From: a virus | Length of the DNA: 39,577 bases | IMG/VR virus record: IMGVR_UViG_3300035168_000170 | Span: 1-39,577 of that record | Strand: one strand, 5' to 3' | Shown: positions 11,676 through 19,627 of the stretch, piece after piece | How the letters are laid out: every line of letters starts with the position of its first letter | How positions within the stretch are numbered: position 1 is the stretch's first letter | Position numbers and translations under genes: made by a program | The notes under the pieces: model-generated | What the model was told of the DNA's origin: nothing | Database searches by the model: none | What the model saw: only the letters and a program-made list of their open reading frames with translations

Positions 11676-12548
11676 ATGGCTGTCACCCTGTCCTCAGTCC
11701 CCGGCCCGAAGAACCAGATGACGACAACTCTTAAGCGGAACCTGACCCTGGTTAGCCCGAACACCCACGGGGCTGACGTGATGGCGTTGCAGCGTCACCT
11801 GCAACGCCATCTTTTCTATGCGGGGGACCTCGATGGCATCTACGGGGTCCTCACCGCACAGGCCGTGTTCAAGGCCAAATATTGGCTGGGTTACGCAGAG
11901 CCGACCCAGATCGCAGGGCCGGCGTTCTTCAAGTTCATCTCAGGAGCAGCTGTCCCTAGCGCAGAGATGAAACGTCGGATCGCTGCGAGACGGAGGGAGG
12001 CCGAGGTTCGTCTCACCGCCCAGCAGGTCATGGCTCAGAAGGCGGCACGTTATCTCGGGCGGGAAGAGGACCCGGAGGGAAGCAACCATGTCCCTGGGAT
12101 CACCGATTGGTATCGCCGTGGGGCGGTCGACTACCAGCCTTGGTGCGCGATCTTCGTGAGTCGCTGCGCCTTTGAGGCCGGGGTCGATTTCCTATACCAC
12201 TACTGTCCGTCCATTGTCAGTGACGCAGAGCAGGGTCACAACGGTCTGTCGGCTGTGAAGTTCAGCCAGATCAAGACCGGTACCATCTCAACTTACGATT
12301 TCCAGGGCGACGGGGTGGCGGATCACGCGGGGATCGTGGTCGAGGAACTCCATTTGCAGCGCTGGGTGCCGAACAGGCTACAGGAAGCGAAGCGGGAGTT
12401 CGGGCACCAGGGGCCAGACGAGTTCTGGGCCATCGAGGGGAATACGCTCACCGGGAACGACACGGACGGTGGGCACGTAATGATCAGACTCCGGAAAGTG
12501 GCTCTGGTCCGGAGATTCGCCAAGGCCGGGAGGTTGATCAAGACATGA
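11676..12548 (+). CDS. Endolysin: peptidoglycan-binding and CHAP domains, 290 aa
   Basis: This enzyme should cut peptidoglycan cross-bridges or stems at lysis. Residues about 28-88 match a PG_binding_1 module (GADVMALQRHL, DGIYGVLTAQAV). A helical linker (95-125) follows. The CHAP-type amidase/peptidase domain covers about 140-275. Cys157 lies in QPWCAIFVS, His217 in DHAGIVVEE, and Glu254/Asn256 in WAIEGNT, the expected triad. No signal peptide or membrane span is visible, so export needs a holin. The start is uncertain because the nearest ribosome-binding site is 19 or more bases away inside a hairpin; Met15 (MTTTLKRN) is an alternative. Confidence 0.88.
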   Translation: MAVTLSSVPGPKNQMTTTLKRNLTLVSPNTHGADVMALQRHLQRHLFYAGDLDGIYGVLTAQAVFKAKYWLGYAEPTQIAGPAFFKFISGAAVPSAEMKRRIAARRREAEVRLTAQQVMAQKAARYLGREEDPEGSNHVPGITDWYRRGAVDYQPWCAIFVSRCAFEAGVDFLYHYCPSIVSDAEQGHNGLSAVKFSQIKTGTISTYDFQGDGVADHAGIVVEELHLQRWVPNRLQEAKREFGHQGPDEFWAIEGNTLTGNDTDGGHVMIRLRKVALVRRFAKAGRLIKT

Positions 12549-12871
12549 CAGGTGAAGAGCAGTTCGACAAGATCAACGTGGAGCCGTACTGGGAGGAGAT
12601 GAAGCTCCGGGTCAATCGCATCGTCAACGCGATGAATACCGAAGGTTTCGCCGCCAACAAGGAAGTCAGCTTCACGATCTATGATGTGCCGCACAAGGCG
12701 GTCATCATCTACGGCGCGCAGGATTTCGAGCTGACCTGCGGTGAGATTCCTGGCGAGGACCCGCCCTATCTCTACAAGTGGATTCTCCCTCGGAACTGGG
12801 TCCGCTCGGACGAGCCGTGGCCGGTCGATCCGTCCAAGACCGACCCATCGAACGTCATGCCGCGCCCGTAA
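12545..12871 (+). CDS. Hypothetical protein, 108 aa
   Basis: ATG at 12545 overlaps the endolysin TGA (ATGA), so translation is coupled. It begins MTGEEQFDKINVEPYW. The first half is helical (EEMKLRVNRIVNAM), the second half beta-rich (EVSFTIYDVPHKAVIIYG, LYKWILPRNWV), and the tail is Pro/Asp-rich. It lies just upstream of the portal gene. Function unknown; it may be a small structural or lysis-associated protein. Confidence 0.75.
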   Translation: MTGEEQFDKINVEPYWEEMKLRVNRIVNAMNTEGFAANKEVSFTIYDVPHKAVIIYGAQDFELTCGEIPGEDPPYLYKWILPRNWVRSDEPWPVDPSKTDPSNVMPRP

Positions 12872-12874
12872 CCG

Positions 12875-14290
12875 ATGTCGACGCCGCCGCTCACACAACA
12901 CGGGAAGATCAAACAGCGGCAACCGATGTCCAGCAATCTGGGCATCGACCTCGGCTGGAACCAGTTCATCGACACGCAGGAGTACGTGCCTGTCCTCAAA
13001 TGGCCGCAGAGTGTCACGTCTTACGACACGATGCGGACAGACTCTCAGCTTTCGGCTCTCTACAGGGCTGTGACGCTTCCGCCTCGTAGATATCACTGGA
13101 TGCTCCACCCGAACGGAGCCGATACCGCTAGGGTAAATCGGCTCGCAGACAACCTGAATCTTCCCGTGGTGGATGCGCAGCCGCGACCCAGAGGTCGCAT
13201 GAAGGGGAGATTCAGTTTCTACAAGCATCTCTACGAGGCTTTCCTCTCGGGAATCTACGGACATTCCTACTTCGAGCAGGTCGGCCCGATCGCAGAGGAT
13301 GGGCTGTGGTCGATCAAGAAGCTGTTCTACATCCCACCGACTTCGATTGCCCAGATCAACGTCGCTGACGATGGTGGCTTGATCAGCATCAAGCAGAAGT
13401 TCAACATGGGCTTGTATCAGCCGACCGAGCTGGAAGTCGATCGCCTGGCGGTCTATGTGAACGAGCAGGAGGGAGGTTCCTGGGTTGGACGATCCTGGTA
13501 CCGAGACTGTTACAGGAACTGGCTCATCAAGGACCGACTTCTCCGTGTCGATGCCATCAACCACGAGCGCGCTGGTGGTGTACCAATCGGGACCGCAGCG
13601 CCTGGGGCGTCCCCAACGGAAATTCAGGCTCTTGCAAGGGCAGCGCAAGGATTCAAAGTTTCCGAGGACGGTGGGGCGGCGATCCCAGCCGGATCTAAGA
13701 TTGATCTCTTGCGACTCGGAGCAGGAACCGACGTCGTAGGGTCAATCAGGTATCACGACGAGGCGATGTCCCGCGTGTTCCTGCAGATGGTCATCGAGCT
13801 GGGGATGACGGAGACCGGGTCGCGCGCCCTAGGAGAGAGCTTCGGCGAACTTGCCCATGGAGCGCAGCTGACCATCGCTGACGGGATCCGTGACACCTTC
13901 AACGAGCACGTGATCGAAGACTACTGGGACTGGAACTACACGGACAACAGCAACAACGTCCCGTACCTCGTCTACATCGTGGAGCAGGAACACGAGGACA
14001 TGTCCATCGAGGACCTGGCTCTAGCGGTCAACCGCAAGTTGATCCGGGTGGACGACGAACTGGAGGCTTACCTTCGGGAGAGATTCAAACTCCCCAAGGC
14101 GGGGACTCCGAGAGTGGATCCGCAACCAGATCCCATCGTCCCTGGCAATTCTCCCGTCGAGCAGGAGGTTGCAGCCCGCGCCAGGGTCATGATGCTGGCT
14201 CTGGAACAGGAACGTCAGATCGAGCAGCTGGAAGAGGCGCGACTTTCAAGCAGCCGTCCGGCGGGTGTGGTACACTCCCCTAGGAGTTAG
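12875..14290 (+). CDS. Portal protein (Mu gp29/DUF935-like), 471 aa
   Basis: Portal dodecamers form the vertex ring through which DNA enters and leaves the head. The N-terminal region TDSQLSALYRAVTLPPRRYHW (broken pattern: sampled-state helix then strand) followed by ADNLNLPV, FLSGIYGHSYFEQV and RSWYRDCYRNWLIKDRLLRV resembles the DUF935/Mu gp29 portal family. The C-terminal 60 residues are Pro-rich, then helical and Glu/Gln-rich. The length is normal. It lies after the terminase and before the protease. The start is the ATG-derived M of MSTPPLTQH three bases after the previous stop; a later M (MSSNLGIDL) is possible. Confidence 0.87.
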   Translation: MSTPPLTQHGKIKQRQPMSSNLGIDLGWNQFIDTQEYVPVLKWPQSVTSYDTMRTDSQLSALYRAVTLPPRRYHWMLHPNGADTARVNRLADNLNLPVVDAQPRPRGRMKGRFSFYKHLYEAFLSGIYGHSYFEQVGPIAEDGLWSIKKLFYIPPTSIAQINVADDGGLISIKQKFNMGLYQPTELEVDRLAVYVNEQEGGSWVGRSWYRDCYRNWLIKDRLLRVDAINHERAGGVPIGTAAPGASPTEIQALARAAQGFKVSEDGGAAIPAGSKIDLLRLGAGTDVVGSIRYHDEAMSRVFLQMVIELGMTETGSRALGESFGELAHGAQLTIADGIRDTFNEHVIEDYWDWNYTDNSNNVPYLVYIVEQEHEDMSIEDLALAVNRKLIRVDDELEAYLRERFKLPKAGTPRVDPQPDPIVPGNSPVEQEVAARARVMMLALEQERQIEQLEEARLSSSRPAGVVHSPRS

Positions 14291-14293
14291 CCC

Positions 14294-15019
14294 ATGCCGT
14301 GGTCAGTTACAAAAGACGAGGCGGCGTGTTCAGCAGCGAAGCCGTGGGCTGTCAAGAACAAGGACACCGGGAAGGTGATGGGGTGCCATGCAACTGAGGC
14401 TGACGCTAAGAAGCAGCAGTCAGCTCTCTATGCTCAAACAGAGGATGCGGCGGCGTTGGTTGCAGTGGACAGGATGCGTATCGTTCGGTCCGCTACGCTC
14501 AGTGTTCCCGCTGCCCCGCTCCCAATCCTCACCACCGTACCCAATGTCCCTCTATACGAGGTCGGGATGGAGTTTCCGGCCTCAACGGGTCCCGTCACAT
14601 TTACCTTCGAGGATCTTGCTGCGTCGGTGGCCGCTCGTTCTGATCCGACAGTACCTCGACCCAGGGTCAAGCTCGGTCACACCGATCCTCGCTACAACGA
14701 CTCAAACGTCTTCGACGCCGCACCAAATTTTGGTTTCGTCGACAACATGCACACGGTGGGCGATGGACACATCGTTGCGGCAGATCTGGTTGGTGTACCG
14801 GTCTGGCTTGCAAACATCATGCCTGTTGCATACCCTTCACGTAGCATCGAAGGGTGGTTTGGATATCATGCCAATTCGGGGCGCGAGTACCAGTTCATTG
14901 TGACTGCGCTTGCCCTGCTCGGTGTCTGCTTCCCAGGCGTGATGTCCCTAGCAGATCTTCCCCTGATGTACGGGGACGAGCAACCGTCATTTGTAACCAT
15001 TCAGGAAGGAGGGGAATGA
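14294..15019 (+). CDS. Prohead protease, Mu gpI-like, 241 aa
   Basis: Maturation protease that trims scaffold and head proteins. The first 50 residues form a small Cys-containing module common in front of actinophage proteases: PWAVKNKDTGKVMGCHAT, then ADAKKQQSALYAQ. The core begins at about residue 80: KLGHTDPRYND with His, GFVDNMHTVGDGHIVAADL, WLANIMPVAYPSRSIEG with the serine-like motif, and TALALLGVCFPGV. These are the usual landmarks of the Mu I-like family. It ends in an ATGA overlap with the next gene, whose N-terminus looks like the usual C-terminal part of such proteases. Confidence 0.8.
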   Translation: MPWSVTKDEAACSAAKPWAVKNKDTGKVMGCHATEADAKKQQSALYAQTEDAAALVAVDRMRIVRSATLSVPAAPLPILTTVPNVPLYEVGMEFPASTGPVTFTFEDLAASVAARSDPTVPRPRVKLGHTDPRYNDSNVFDAAPNFGFVDNMHTVGDGHIVAADLVGVPVWLANIMPVAYPSRSIEGWFGYHANSGREYQFIVTALALLGVCFPGVMSLADLPLMYGDEQPSFVTIQEGGE

Positions 15020-16026
15020 ACAGCCGGTTCGTGGCCTGCCGTGCCGCCGAAGGCGTAGTGGCAGCAACCTTCGCCGTCGACGACCTGCGACGTGCGTTTT
15101 ACGACGACTGGGCGCAGGGCGACCGGTACTGGTGGTGGATCAGGATGATCTTCCTCGATCCCAACGAGCTGATCGTCGACGACGGAGAGGACAACCTCTA
15201 CCGCATGGTGTGGAGTGTCGACGGCGACGCAGCAACGTTCGGAGAGCCACAGCCGGTTCGCATCGAGTACGTGGACATCGCGGCGAGGTCGGAAGCGGTA
15301 TCAGCCGCAGCCGACGCGATGGCCTCAGTTCGTGAACAGGCGCAAATCGCCGCCCGCTACAACAGTCGGGAAGGATCCCGGCCAACCGCAAGCACAGGAG
15401 GAGGTTCGATGACACCAGAGCAGATCGCAGCGGCCAGGCTCCTTCTCGGACTGGACGCGACGCTCACGGACGAAGAGGTCGAGGCGAGAGCCGCCCCGCT
15501 TCTCACCGGAATCCAGGCCGGCGAAGAGGGCGCGGAGCCTGCCCCGCCAGCCGACGATCCAGGGACGACCGACGACGAGTCCGGGGAGACCGAGGACGAG
15601 CCAGCCGTGGCCGAGCCTGCCGGTGTGGCCTCGCGCGCCGACGCCGGAACAGTCCGGGTCGACCAGACGATGCTCGCTCAGCTGCGCGCCGACGCACAGG
15701 CCGGTCGCGAAGCTCGGGCGATCCAGCTCCGCGCGGATCGCGAGCGCATCGTCGACGCGGCGATTCAGCAGGGGCGCTTCGCTCCTTCTCGCCGCCAGCA
15801 CTACCTCCGGTCGCTGGAAGTCGACCCGGAGGGCACGACCGCGCTGATCGACTCGCTGGCGGAGGGACTCGTCCCTGTCAACCAGCGGGCGGTCCAGCCG
15901 AGCGAGACCGCAACGTCGGCGGGCTATCCCGCCGAGTGGCTTCCGGATGTCCAGATCCGGAACCGCAACATCCAGGCGCAGGCCACGCAGGGAGTCCGGC
16001 CTCGCGTCATGAACGACGCCGCATAG
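15016..16026 (+). CDS. Protease C-terminal-like/scaffold protein, 336 aa
   Basis: The start is the ATG at 15016 after AAGGAGGGGA, overlapping the protease stop (ATGA). Residues 1-100 (YWWWIRMIFLDPNELIVDD, LYRMVWSVDGD, FGEPQPVRIEYVD) resemble the C-terminal part of actinophage proteases. Residues 132-336 look like a scaffold: a helical start (MTPEQIAAARLLLGL), an acidic disordered middle (about 165-205), then RADRERIVDAAIQQGRFAPS and a C-terminal part like Mu-type scaffold tails. A strong internal start at 15409 could give the scaffold alone. It lies between the protease and decoration genes. Confidence 0.8.
   Translation: MNSRFVACRAAEGVVAATFAVDDLRRAFYDDWAQGDRYWWWIRMIFLDPNELIVDDGEDNLYRMVWSVDGDAATFGEPQPVRIEYVDIAARSEAVSAAADAMASVREQAQIAARYNSREGSRPTASTGGGSMTPEQIAAARLLLGLDATLTDEEVEARAAPLLTGIQAGEEGAEPAPPADDPGTTDDESGETEDEPAVAEPAGVASRADAGTVRVDQTMLAQLRADAQAGREARAIQLRADRERIVDAAIQQGRFAPSRRQHYLRSLEVDPEGTTALIDSLAEGLVPVNQRAVQPSETATSAGYPAEWLPDVQIRNRNIQAQATQGVRPRVMNDAA
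15409..16026 (+). CDS. Candidate internal-start scaffold product, 205 aa
   Basis: In frame with the 336-aa gene, the ATG at 15409 has CAGGAGGAGGTTCG directly upstream, one of the strongest ribosome-binding sites in the window. It falls exactly where the protease-like part ends and the scaffold-like part begins (MTPEQIAAARLL). Nested scaffolds made from an internal start are known in lambda (C/Nu3) and Mu (I/Z). Here the product itself is inferred from sequence only. Confidence 0.6.
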   Translation: MTPEQIAAARLLLGLDATLTDEEVEARAAPLLTGIQAGEEGAEPAPPADDPGTTDDESGETEDEPAVAEPAGVASRADAGTVRVDQTMLAQLRADAQAGREARAIQLRADRERIVDAAIQQGRFAPSRRQHYLRSLEVDPEGTTALIDSLAEGLVPVNQRAVQPSETATSAGYPAEWLPDVQIRNRNIQAQATQGVRPRVMNDAA

Positions 16027-16038
16027 GAAGGAGGGAAG

Positions 16039-16440
16039 ATGGCAGAAGTCGAGCATTTCTACAAGCCAGGCAAGGACATCACGTGCCACGCGAACGTCGC
16101 GATCACAGGCGGTCGCTGCGTGATGATCGTCGGCAACCGGCCTTCGGGTCCGGCGCTGAACACGTCAGCCGAGGGCGGGAACTACCTCGTCGGTCTACCG
16201 ACGGCGGCAGGCCGGATCTTCGGCGTCGCCCTCACCGATGCGGCATCCGGAGCGAAGGTCGGCGTCACTCGCGGTGGCGTCGTGCCGATCGAATCGGCGG
16301 GCAACATCGCCGCAGGCGCGGAGGTCGAGGTCAACGGCTCGGGTCAGGTCATCACCAAGTCAGCGGGCGTGGCCATCGGGTTCGCATGCACCGGGTCTTC
16401 CTCGGGTGCGTACACCGAAGTCGCCCTCTACAACGGCTAG
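16039..16440 (+). CDS. Capsid decoration protein, DUF2190-like, 133 aa
   Basis: ATG at 16039 is preceded by AGGAAGGAGGGAAG. It begins MAEVEHFYKPGKDITC and is beta-rich with many Gly and Ala. ALTDAASGAKVGVTRGGVVPIES and AGAEVEVNGSGQVIT (two separate blocks) match the usual pattern of the small DUF2190 head proteins that bind the outside of the capsid. It sits immediately before the major capsid gene, the normal place for this family. Confidence 0.8.
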   Translation: MAEVEHFYKPGKDITCHANVAITGGRCVMIVGNRPSGPALNTSAEGGNYLVGLPTAAGRIFGVALTDAASGAKVGVTRGGVVPIESAGNIAAGAEVEVNGSGQVITKSAGVAIGFACTGSSSGAYTEVALYNG

Positions 16441-16449
16441 AAAGGAGGG

Positions 16450-17478
16450 ATGATGCAGACATTGCTCAAGCAGCTCGACAGGCTGAGCGTCGAGAAGCTC
16501 GCCGCACAGGGCCACGACCTGGGCCACGGCGAGAGGTTCGTCGCTGCCCGCGCCGAGCCGGGAGTGGCAGCAGCCCTCCAGCCGGGAGCGGTGGTAAACC
16601 CGCTCGCGCCACCGACGATCTCAGGGACCACGGTCACCGTCGACTTCGCGCTCCGGAACGTCTCGGAGGTCGTGACGCCGATGATCGTGGACATCACGCT
16701 GCAGCGGTTCTTCGTCGACCGGGTCTTCACGAACGGCGGCGGTGTGACCGGCGGTGCGGTGGTCTACACCGAGGTCGAGGCGAACGACGCCTACGCCGCT
16801 CGTGACGTGCAGCGCGTGGAAGCCGGGATGGAATTCCCGGAGATCACGTTCCAGCGGCGCGTCCCGAAGATCGCCACCGTGGAGAAGTGGGGCGGCAAGT
16901 TCCGGATCACCTGGGAAGCCAGGGATCGGAACAACGTCTCCGAGTTCACGACGGCGGTCCGCCAGCTCGCCAACACGATCGTCCGCAAGATCAACCAGAT
17001 CGGCATCGCGAAGATCGACGCCGCGATCACCGCCGGTTCCCGGACGGTGACCGGCGTGAACTGGTCCACCGTCGTCACCACCGGCTCGTCGGCGTCGAAC
17101 CACACGCTCTGGCCGGCCAGGGACTTCGGCAAGGCGGCCTCGACGGCGGCTGTCGAAGAGATGGGGATGCAGTACACCCTGTGGATCCTCAATCCGCAGG
17201 AGTACGCGAACCTCGCCTCCATCTACGGCGACAACCTCAACGCCGTTCTGGAAGGCTTCAACATCAGCCTGTTCGTGACGAACCGCGTCGCGGCGGGCAC
17301 GGCGTACGTGGTCGCAGAGGGCATGGTCGGGGAGATGCGGTTGGAGCAGCCGCTGCAGTCCCGCTCGTGGGACGACCCGAACGGGATCGAGCAGACGTGG
17401 GTCCAGTCCTCGGTCCGCCCGCTGTTCTTCGTCAACAACCCGTTCGGTCTGCTCAAGTTCACCGGACTCGCGGGCTAG
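16450..17478 (+). CDS. Major capsid protein, 342 aa
   Basis: Main shell protein, expected to have the HK97 fold. ATG at 16450 (or 16453) follows AAAGGAGGG. The N-terminal 60 residues are helical and Ala-rich, as in capsid proteins with a cleaved or flexible N-arm. The landmark region FPEITFQRRVPKIATVEKWGG followed by FRITWEARDRN and LANTIVRKINQIG matches a capsid family of actinobacterial phages. The end has FFVNNPFGLLKFTGL. Length, position after the decoration gene and composition all agree. Confidence 0.9.
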   Translation: MMQTLLKQLDRLSVEKLAAQGHDLGHGERFVAARAEPGVAAALQPGAVVNPLAPPTISGTTVTVDFALRNVSEVVTPMIVDITLQRFFVDRVFTNGGGVTGGAVVYTEVEANDAYAARDVQRVEAGMEFPEITFQRRVPKIATVEKWGGKFRITWEARDRNNVSEFTTAVRQLANTIVRKINQIGIAKIDAAITAGSRTVTGVNWSTVVTTGSSASNHTLWPARDFGKAASTAAVEEMGMQYTLWILNPQEYANLASIYGDNLNAVLEGFNISLFVTNRVAAGTAYVVAEGMVGEMRLEQPLQSRSWDDPNGIEQTWVQSSVRPLFFVNNPFGLLKFTGLAG

Positions 17479-17491
17479 GGAGGGGAGGGAC

Positions 17492-18361
17492 ATGGCAACC
17501 AGAATCGTCAAGTCGCTCCTGATCCATTTCTTCACGCCAGTGGACGATCCTCTGCGCCCTGGCGAGCAGATGATGGCGGAGCGGCAAGCTCGCCACGGTC
17601 AGCGCGTATCGACCGACGACATGGGCAACTCGCCCAACACGGTCTACGGGCTGACCGACTACTACCTGCGGAAGTACGACCTCGAAGGTCACTTCTTCAC
17701 GCAGGCGGAGGTCGACGCGATGAACGCGGGGGTGACCGATTCGACCCTGCCGGTCGAAGGGTTTCTCACGCAGCCGCGCGGCGACGTTCTCTCCACACCC
17801 GCTACCCCCGGCATCGGGAACGATCCGGGAGCCACTCCAGGGACGTCGGTCCCTCACCCCCTGAGCTTCCAGGAGATGCAGGTCTGGCAGATCGCGGAGT
17901 GGTTCAAGCGGGAGAACCCCGAAGAGGACACGATCACGACCATCGTCACCCGCGACCCGACACTCGCCCCGAAGTTCGTCGAGGCGATCGGCCAGGTCTG
18001 GAACGGGCCGGAAGAGCAGGACGACCGCGACTACCTCATCGCAGGGATCGCGGCAATCGTCGGTTCCGGCGTCGCGCCGTCCGGATCGGAAGGTGTCGAG
18101 GGAACGGCCCCACCGGACAACCCCCCGCCGGTCGAAGTCGAGGGAACTCCGGACGATCAGGAGTATCCGCCGTCCGAGCCGGTCTATCCGGGCGAGGGCA
18201 CCCCCGAGCCGGAGGGAGAGCCGGAAGGCGAGACCGAGGTCGACGCAACCGAGTCCGCCAAGACGTACGCGGCGGAGAAGGGGATCGACCTCTCCCAGGT
18301 GACGGGATCCGGGTCCGGTGGGACCATCACCAAGGCCGACGTCCAGGCATACGAGTCGTAG
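17492..18361 (+). CDS. Head-associated protein with E3-binding-like C-terminal domain, 289 aa
   Basis: ATG at 17492 follows GGGAGGGGAGGGAC. Residues 1-110 look like a small structural domain (LIHFFTPVDDPLRPGEQ, YYLRKYDLEGHFF). Residues 124-195 are helical and acidic. Residues 197-250 are a Pro/Glu/Gly-rich linker. Residues 252-287 match the peripheral-subunit-binding (E3-binding) module of 2-oxo-acid dehydrogenase acyltransferases: AKTYAAEKGIDLSQVTGSG, then GGTITKADVQ. It is the last gene before a strong terminator, right after the capsid gene, so it is probably a head or connector component. The role of the domain is unknown. Confidence 0.75.
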   Translation: MATRIVKSLLIHFFTPVDDPLRPGEQMMAERQARHGQRVSTDDMGNSPNTVYGLTDYYLRKYDLEGHFFTQAEVDAMNAGVTDSTLPVEGFLTQPRGDVLSTPATPGIGNDPGATPGTSVPHPLSFQEMQVWQIAEWFKRENPEEDTITTIVTRDPTLAPKFVEAIGQVWNGPEEQDDRDYLIAGIAAIVGSGVAPSGSEGVEGTAPPDNPPPVEVEGTPDDQEYPPSEPVYPGEGTPEPEGEPEGETEVDATESAKTYAAEKGIDLSQVTGSGSGGTITKADVQAYES

Positions 18362-18382
18362 TAGGCCGCAGCCACTACGATT

Positions 18383-18414
18383 GGGGGGACCGAGACATCA
18401 CGCTCGGTCCCCCC
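18383..18414 (+). terminator. Strong terminator after the capsid genes
   Basis: Perfect 12-bp stem GGGGGGACCGAG (18383-18394) / CTCGGTCCCCCC (18403-18414) with an 8-base loop, followed only by TT. It lies between the stop at 18361 and the start at 18437 and would set a high capsid-to-tail transcript ratio if it works as a partial terminator. Confidence 0.8.
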
Positions 18415-18436
18415 TTAACGTAAGAGAGGAGGTTAG

Positions 18437-18925
18437 ATGGCCGGTTCGGACGTAATGGCGAACATCGCACGTGGTCGGATGGTCCAGTACTACGACAACG
18501 TCAAGAACAACTCGCCAGCGAACAGCGCCTTCGTTTACGTTCTCCTCCAGGACACAGGCCTGGACGCGGACGACACACTCCGTGACTTCGACACCCTGGC
18601 GACGCTCATCGCCGCCAACACCGAGGCCACGTTCACGAGCTACGCCCGCAAGATCGTCACGGACTCGGACCTCGCAGCACTCCCGTCTCCAGACGACACG
18701 AACAACCGGTTCGATTTGGACATGCCGGACTGGGTCTTCGCGACCGCAGGCGGCGCGTCCAACAACACGATCCAGAAGCTCGTCGTCGGCTACGACGCCG
18801 ACACCACGTCCGGTACGGACGCCAACATCGTCCCGTGCCTGCTCCTCAACGTCAACATCGTGACGGACGGCAACCAGCTGACCATCGCGGTCAACGCCAG
18901 CGGCATCTGGCGCTCACAGGACTGA
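18437..18925 (+). CDS. Putative virion structural protein, 162 aa
   Basis: ATG at 18437 is preceded by AGAGGAGGTTAG. It begins MAGSDVMANIARGRMVQYYD. It is beta-rich and acidic with many Asn and Thr (ASNNTIQKLVVGYDADTT, LTIAVNASGIWRSQD), as in many exposed virion proteins. It is the first gene of the module between capsid and connectors and is followed after one base by a gene of equal length. No family identified. Confidence 0.75.
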   Translation: MAGSDVMANIARGRMVQYYDNVKNNSPANSAFVYVLLQDTGLDADDTLRDFDTLATLIAANTEATFTSYARKIVTDSDLAALPSPDDTNNRFDLDMPDWVFATAGGASNNTIQKLVVGYDADTTSGTDANIVPCLLLNVNIVTDGNQLTIAVNASGIWRSQD

Positions 18926-18926
18926 C

Positions 18927-19415
18927 ATGTCGGGGACATACATCGCCATCCCGAAGGCGTCGCATGCAGTCGTGGAGGTCGCGACTGGTACGGCGATCAA
19001 GACGCTCCTGCAGGTCGCTACTCCTTCAACGACCGGCCTGTATGTCGTCGCGTGGGGAATCAGCTTCGACGGGATCGTAGTCACCGACTCTCCGATCCCG
19101 GTCTCATTCATCGATGTCGATGTCGCGGCAACGGTCACGTCTTTCACCCCAGAGAAGTGGGGTGATGACAACGACGAAGCAAGCCTCTGCGTCGGAAGCA
19201 CGACGGCAACGGGGTACAACGCAACAGTCGAGGGGACCATCGGTGCTTCTCGTCTTCTGGACGCACAAGAGGTCCATCCGCAGAGCGGGTACTCGCTCTG
19301 GTATCCGGACTCCAACAAGAAGATGCCTCGGGTCAAGCTGTCAAGGTTCCTGCGGATCCGGTCGCTCGCACCGGCGGGCGTGAACTGCATCCCATGGATC
19401 ATCTGGGAGGAATGA
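18927..19415 (+). CDS. Putative virion structural protein, 162 aa
   Basis: ATG at 18927, one base after the previous stop. It begins MSGTYIAIPKASHAVVEVA and is beta-rich throughout (TAIKTLLQVATPS, LYVVAWGISFDGIVV, VSFIDVDVAATV), with a pattern compatible with a jelly-roll. It ends IPWIIWEE. It belongs to the head-accessory module. Function unknown; a capsid-surface or fibre-base role is suggested only by its place. Confidence 0.75.
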   Translation: MSGTYIAIPKASHAVVEVATGTAIKTLLQVATPSTTGLYVVAWGISFDGIVVTDSPIPVSFIDVDVAATVTSFTPEKWGDDNDEASLCVGSTTATGYNATVEGTIGASRLLDAQEVHPQSGYSLWYPDSNKKMPRVKLSRFLRIRSLAPAGVNCIPWIIWEE

Positions 19416-19627
19416 TGTCTACACCGGAACTGGAAATCCCGCAGGGTCGCATCATCGCCGTGGATGGGGGCGGATTCGTGAGGGTCTGCCCCATCTGCGA
19501 CGAAGAGTTCTCTGAGACAGGGACCCAGGTCGAGGCGGGGGGCTATGACGAGCTTCCCGTGACCAGCTACACGACCGAGGTGTCGGAGAACGCGTACAAG
19601 GCCCACTACCAGGCCGAACACGCGTGA
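19412..19627 (+). CDS. Small C2H2 zinc-finger protein, 71 aa
   Basis: ATG at 19412 overlaps the previous stop (ATGA), with GGGAGGA upstream; the next codon is also ATG. The product begins MMSTPELEIPQGRI. CPICDEEF near residue 29 and HYQAEH at the C-terminus give Cys-Cys and His-His pairs, as in a C2H2 zinc finger with a long insert. Small zinc-finger proteins occur among phage late genes. The role here is unknown. It is coupled to the next gene by GTGA. Confidence 0.75.
   Translation: MMSTPELEIPQGRIIAVDGGGFVRVCPICDEEFSETGTQVEAGGYDELPVTSYTTEVSENAYKAHYQAEHA

Noticed and set aside
12323-13648. Leftward frame of 441 codons
   Set aside because: It lies opposite the endolysin end, the 108-aa gene and the portal. 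Composition is Arg/Asp/His-rich and no motif or ribosome-binding site supports it.
16621-17535. Leftward frame of 304 codons opposite the capsid gene
   Set aside because: Antisense shadow of the highly biased major capsid gene; no ribosome-binding site and repetitive Arg/Asp composition.
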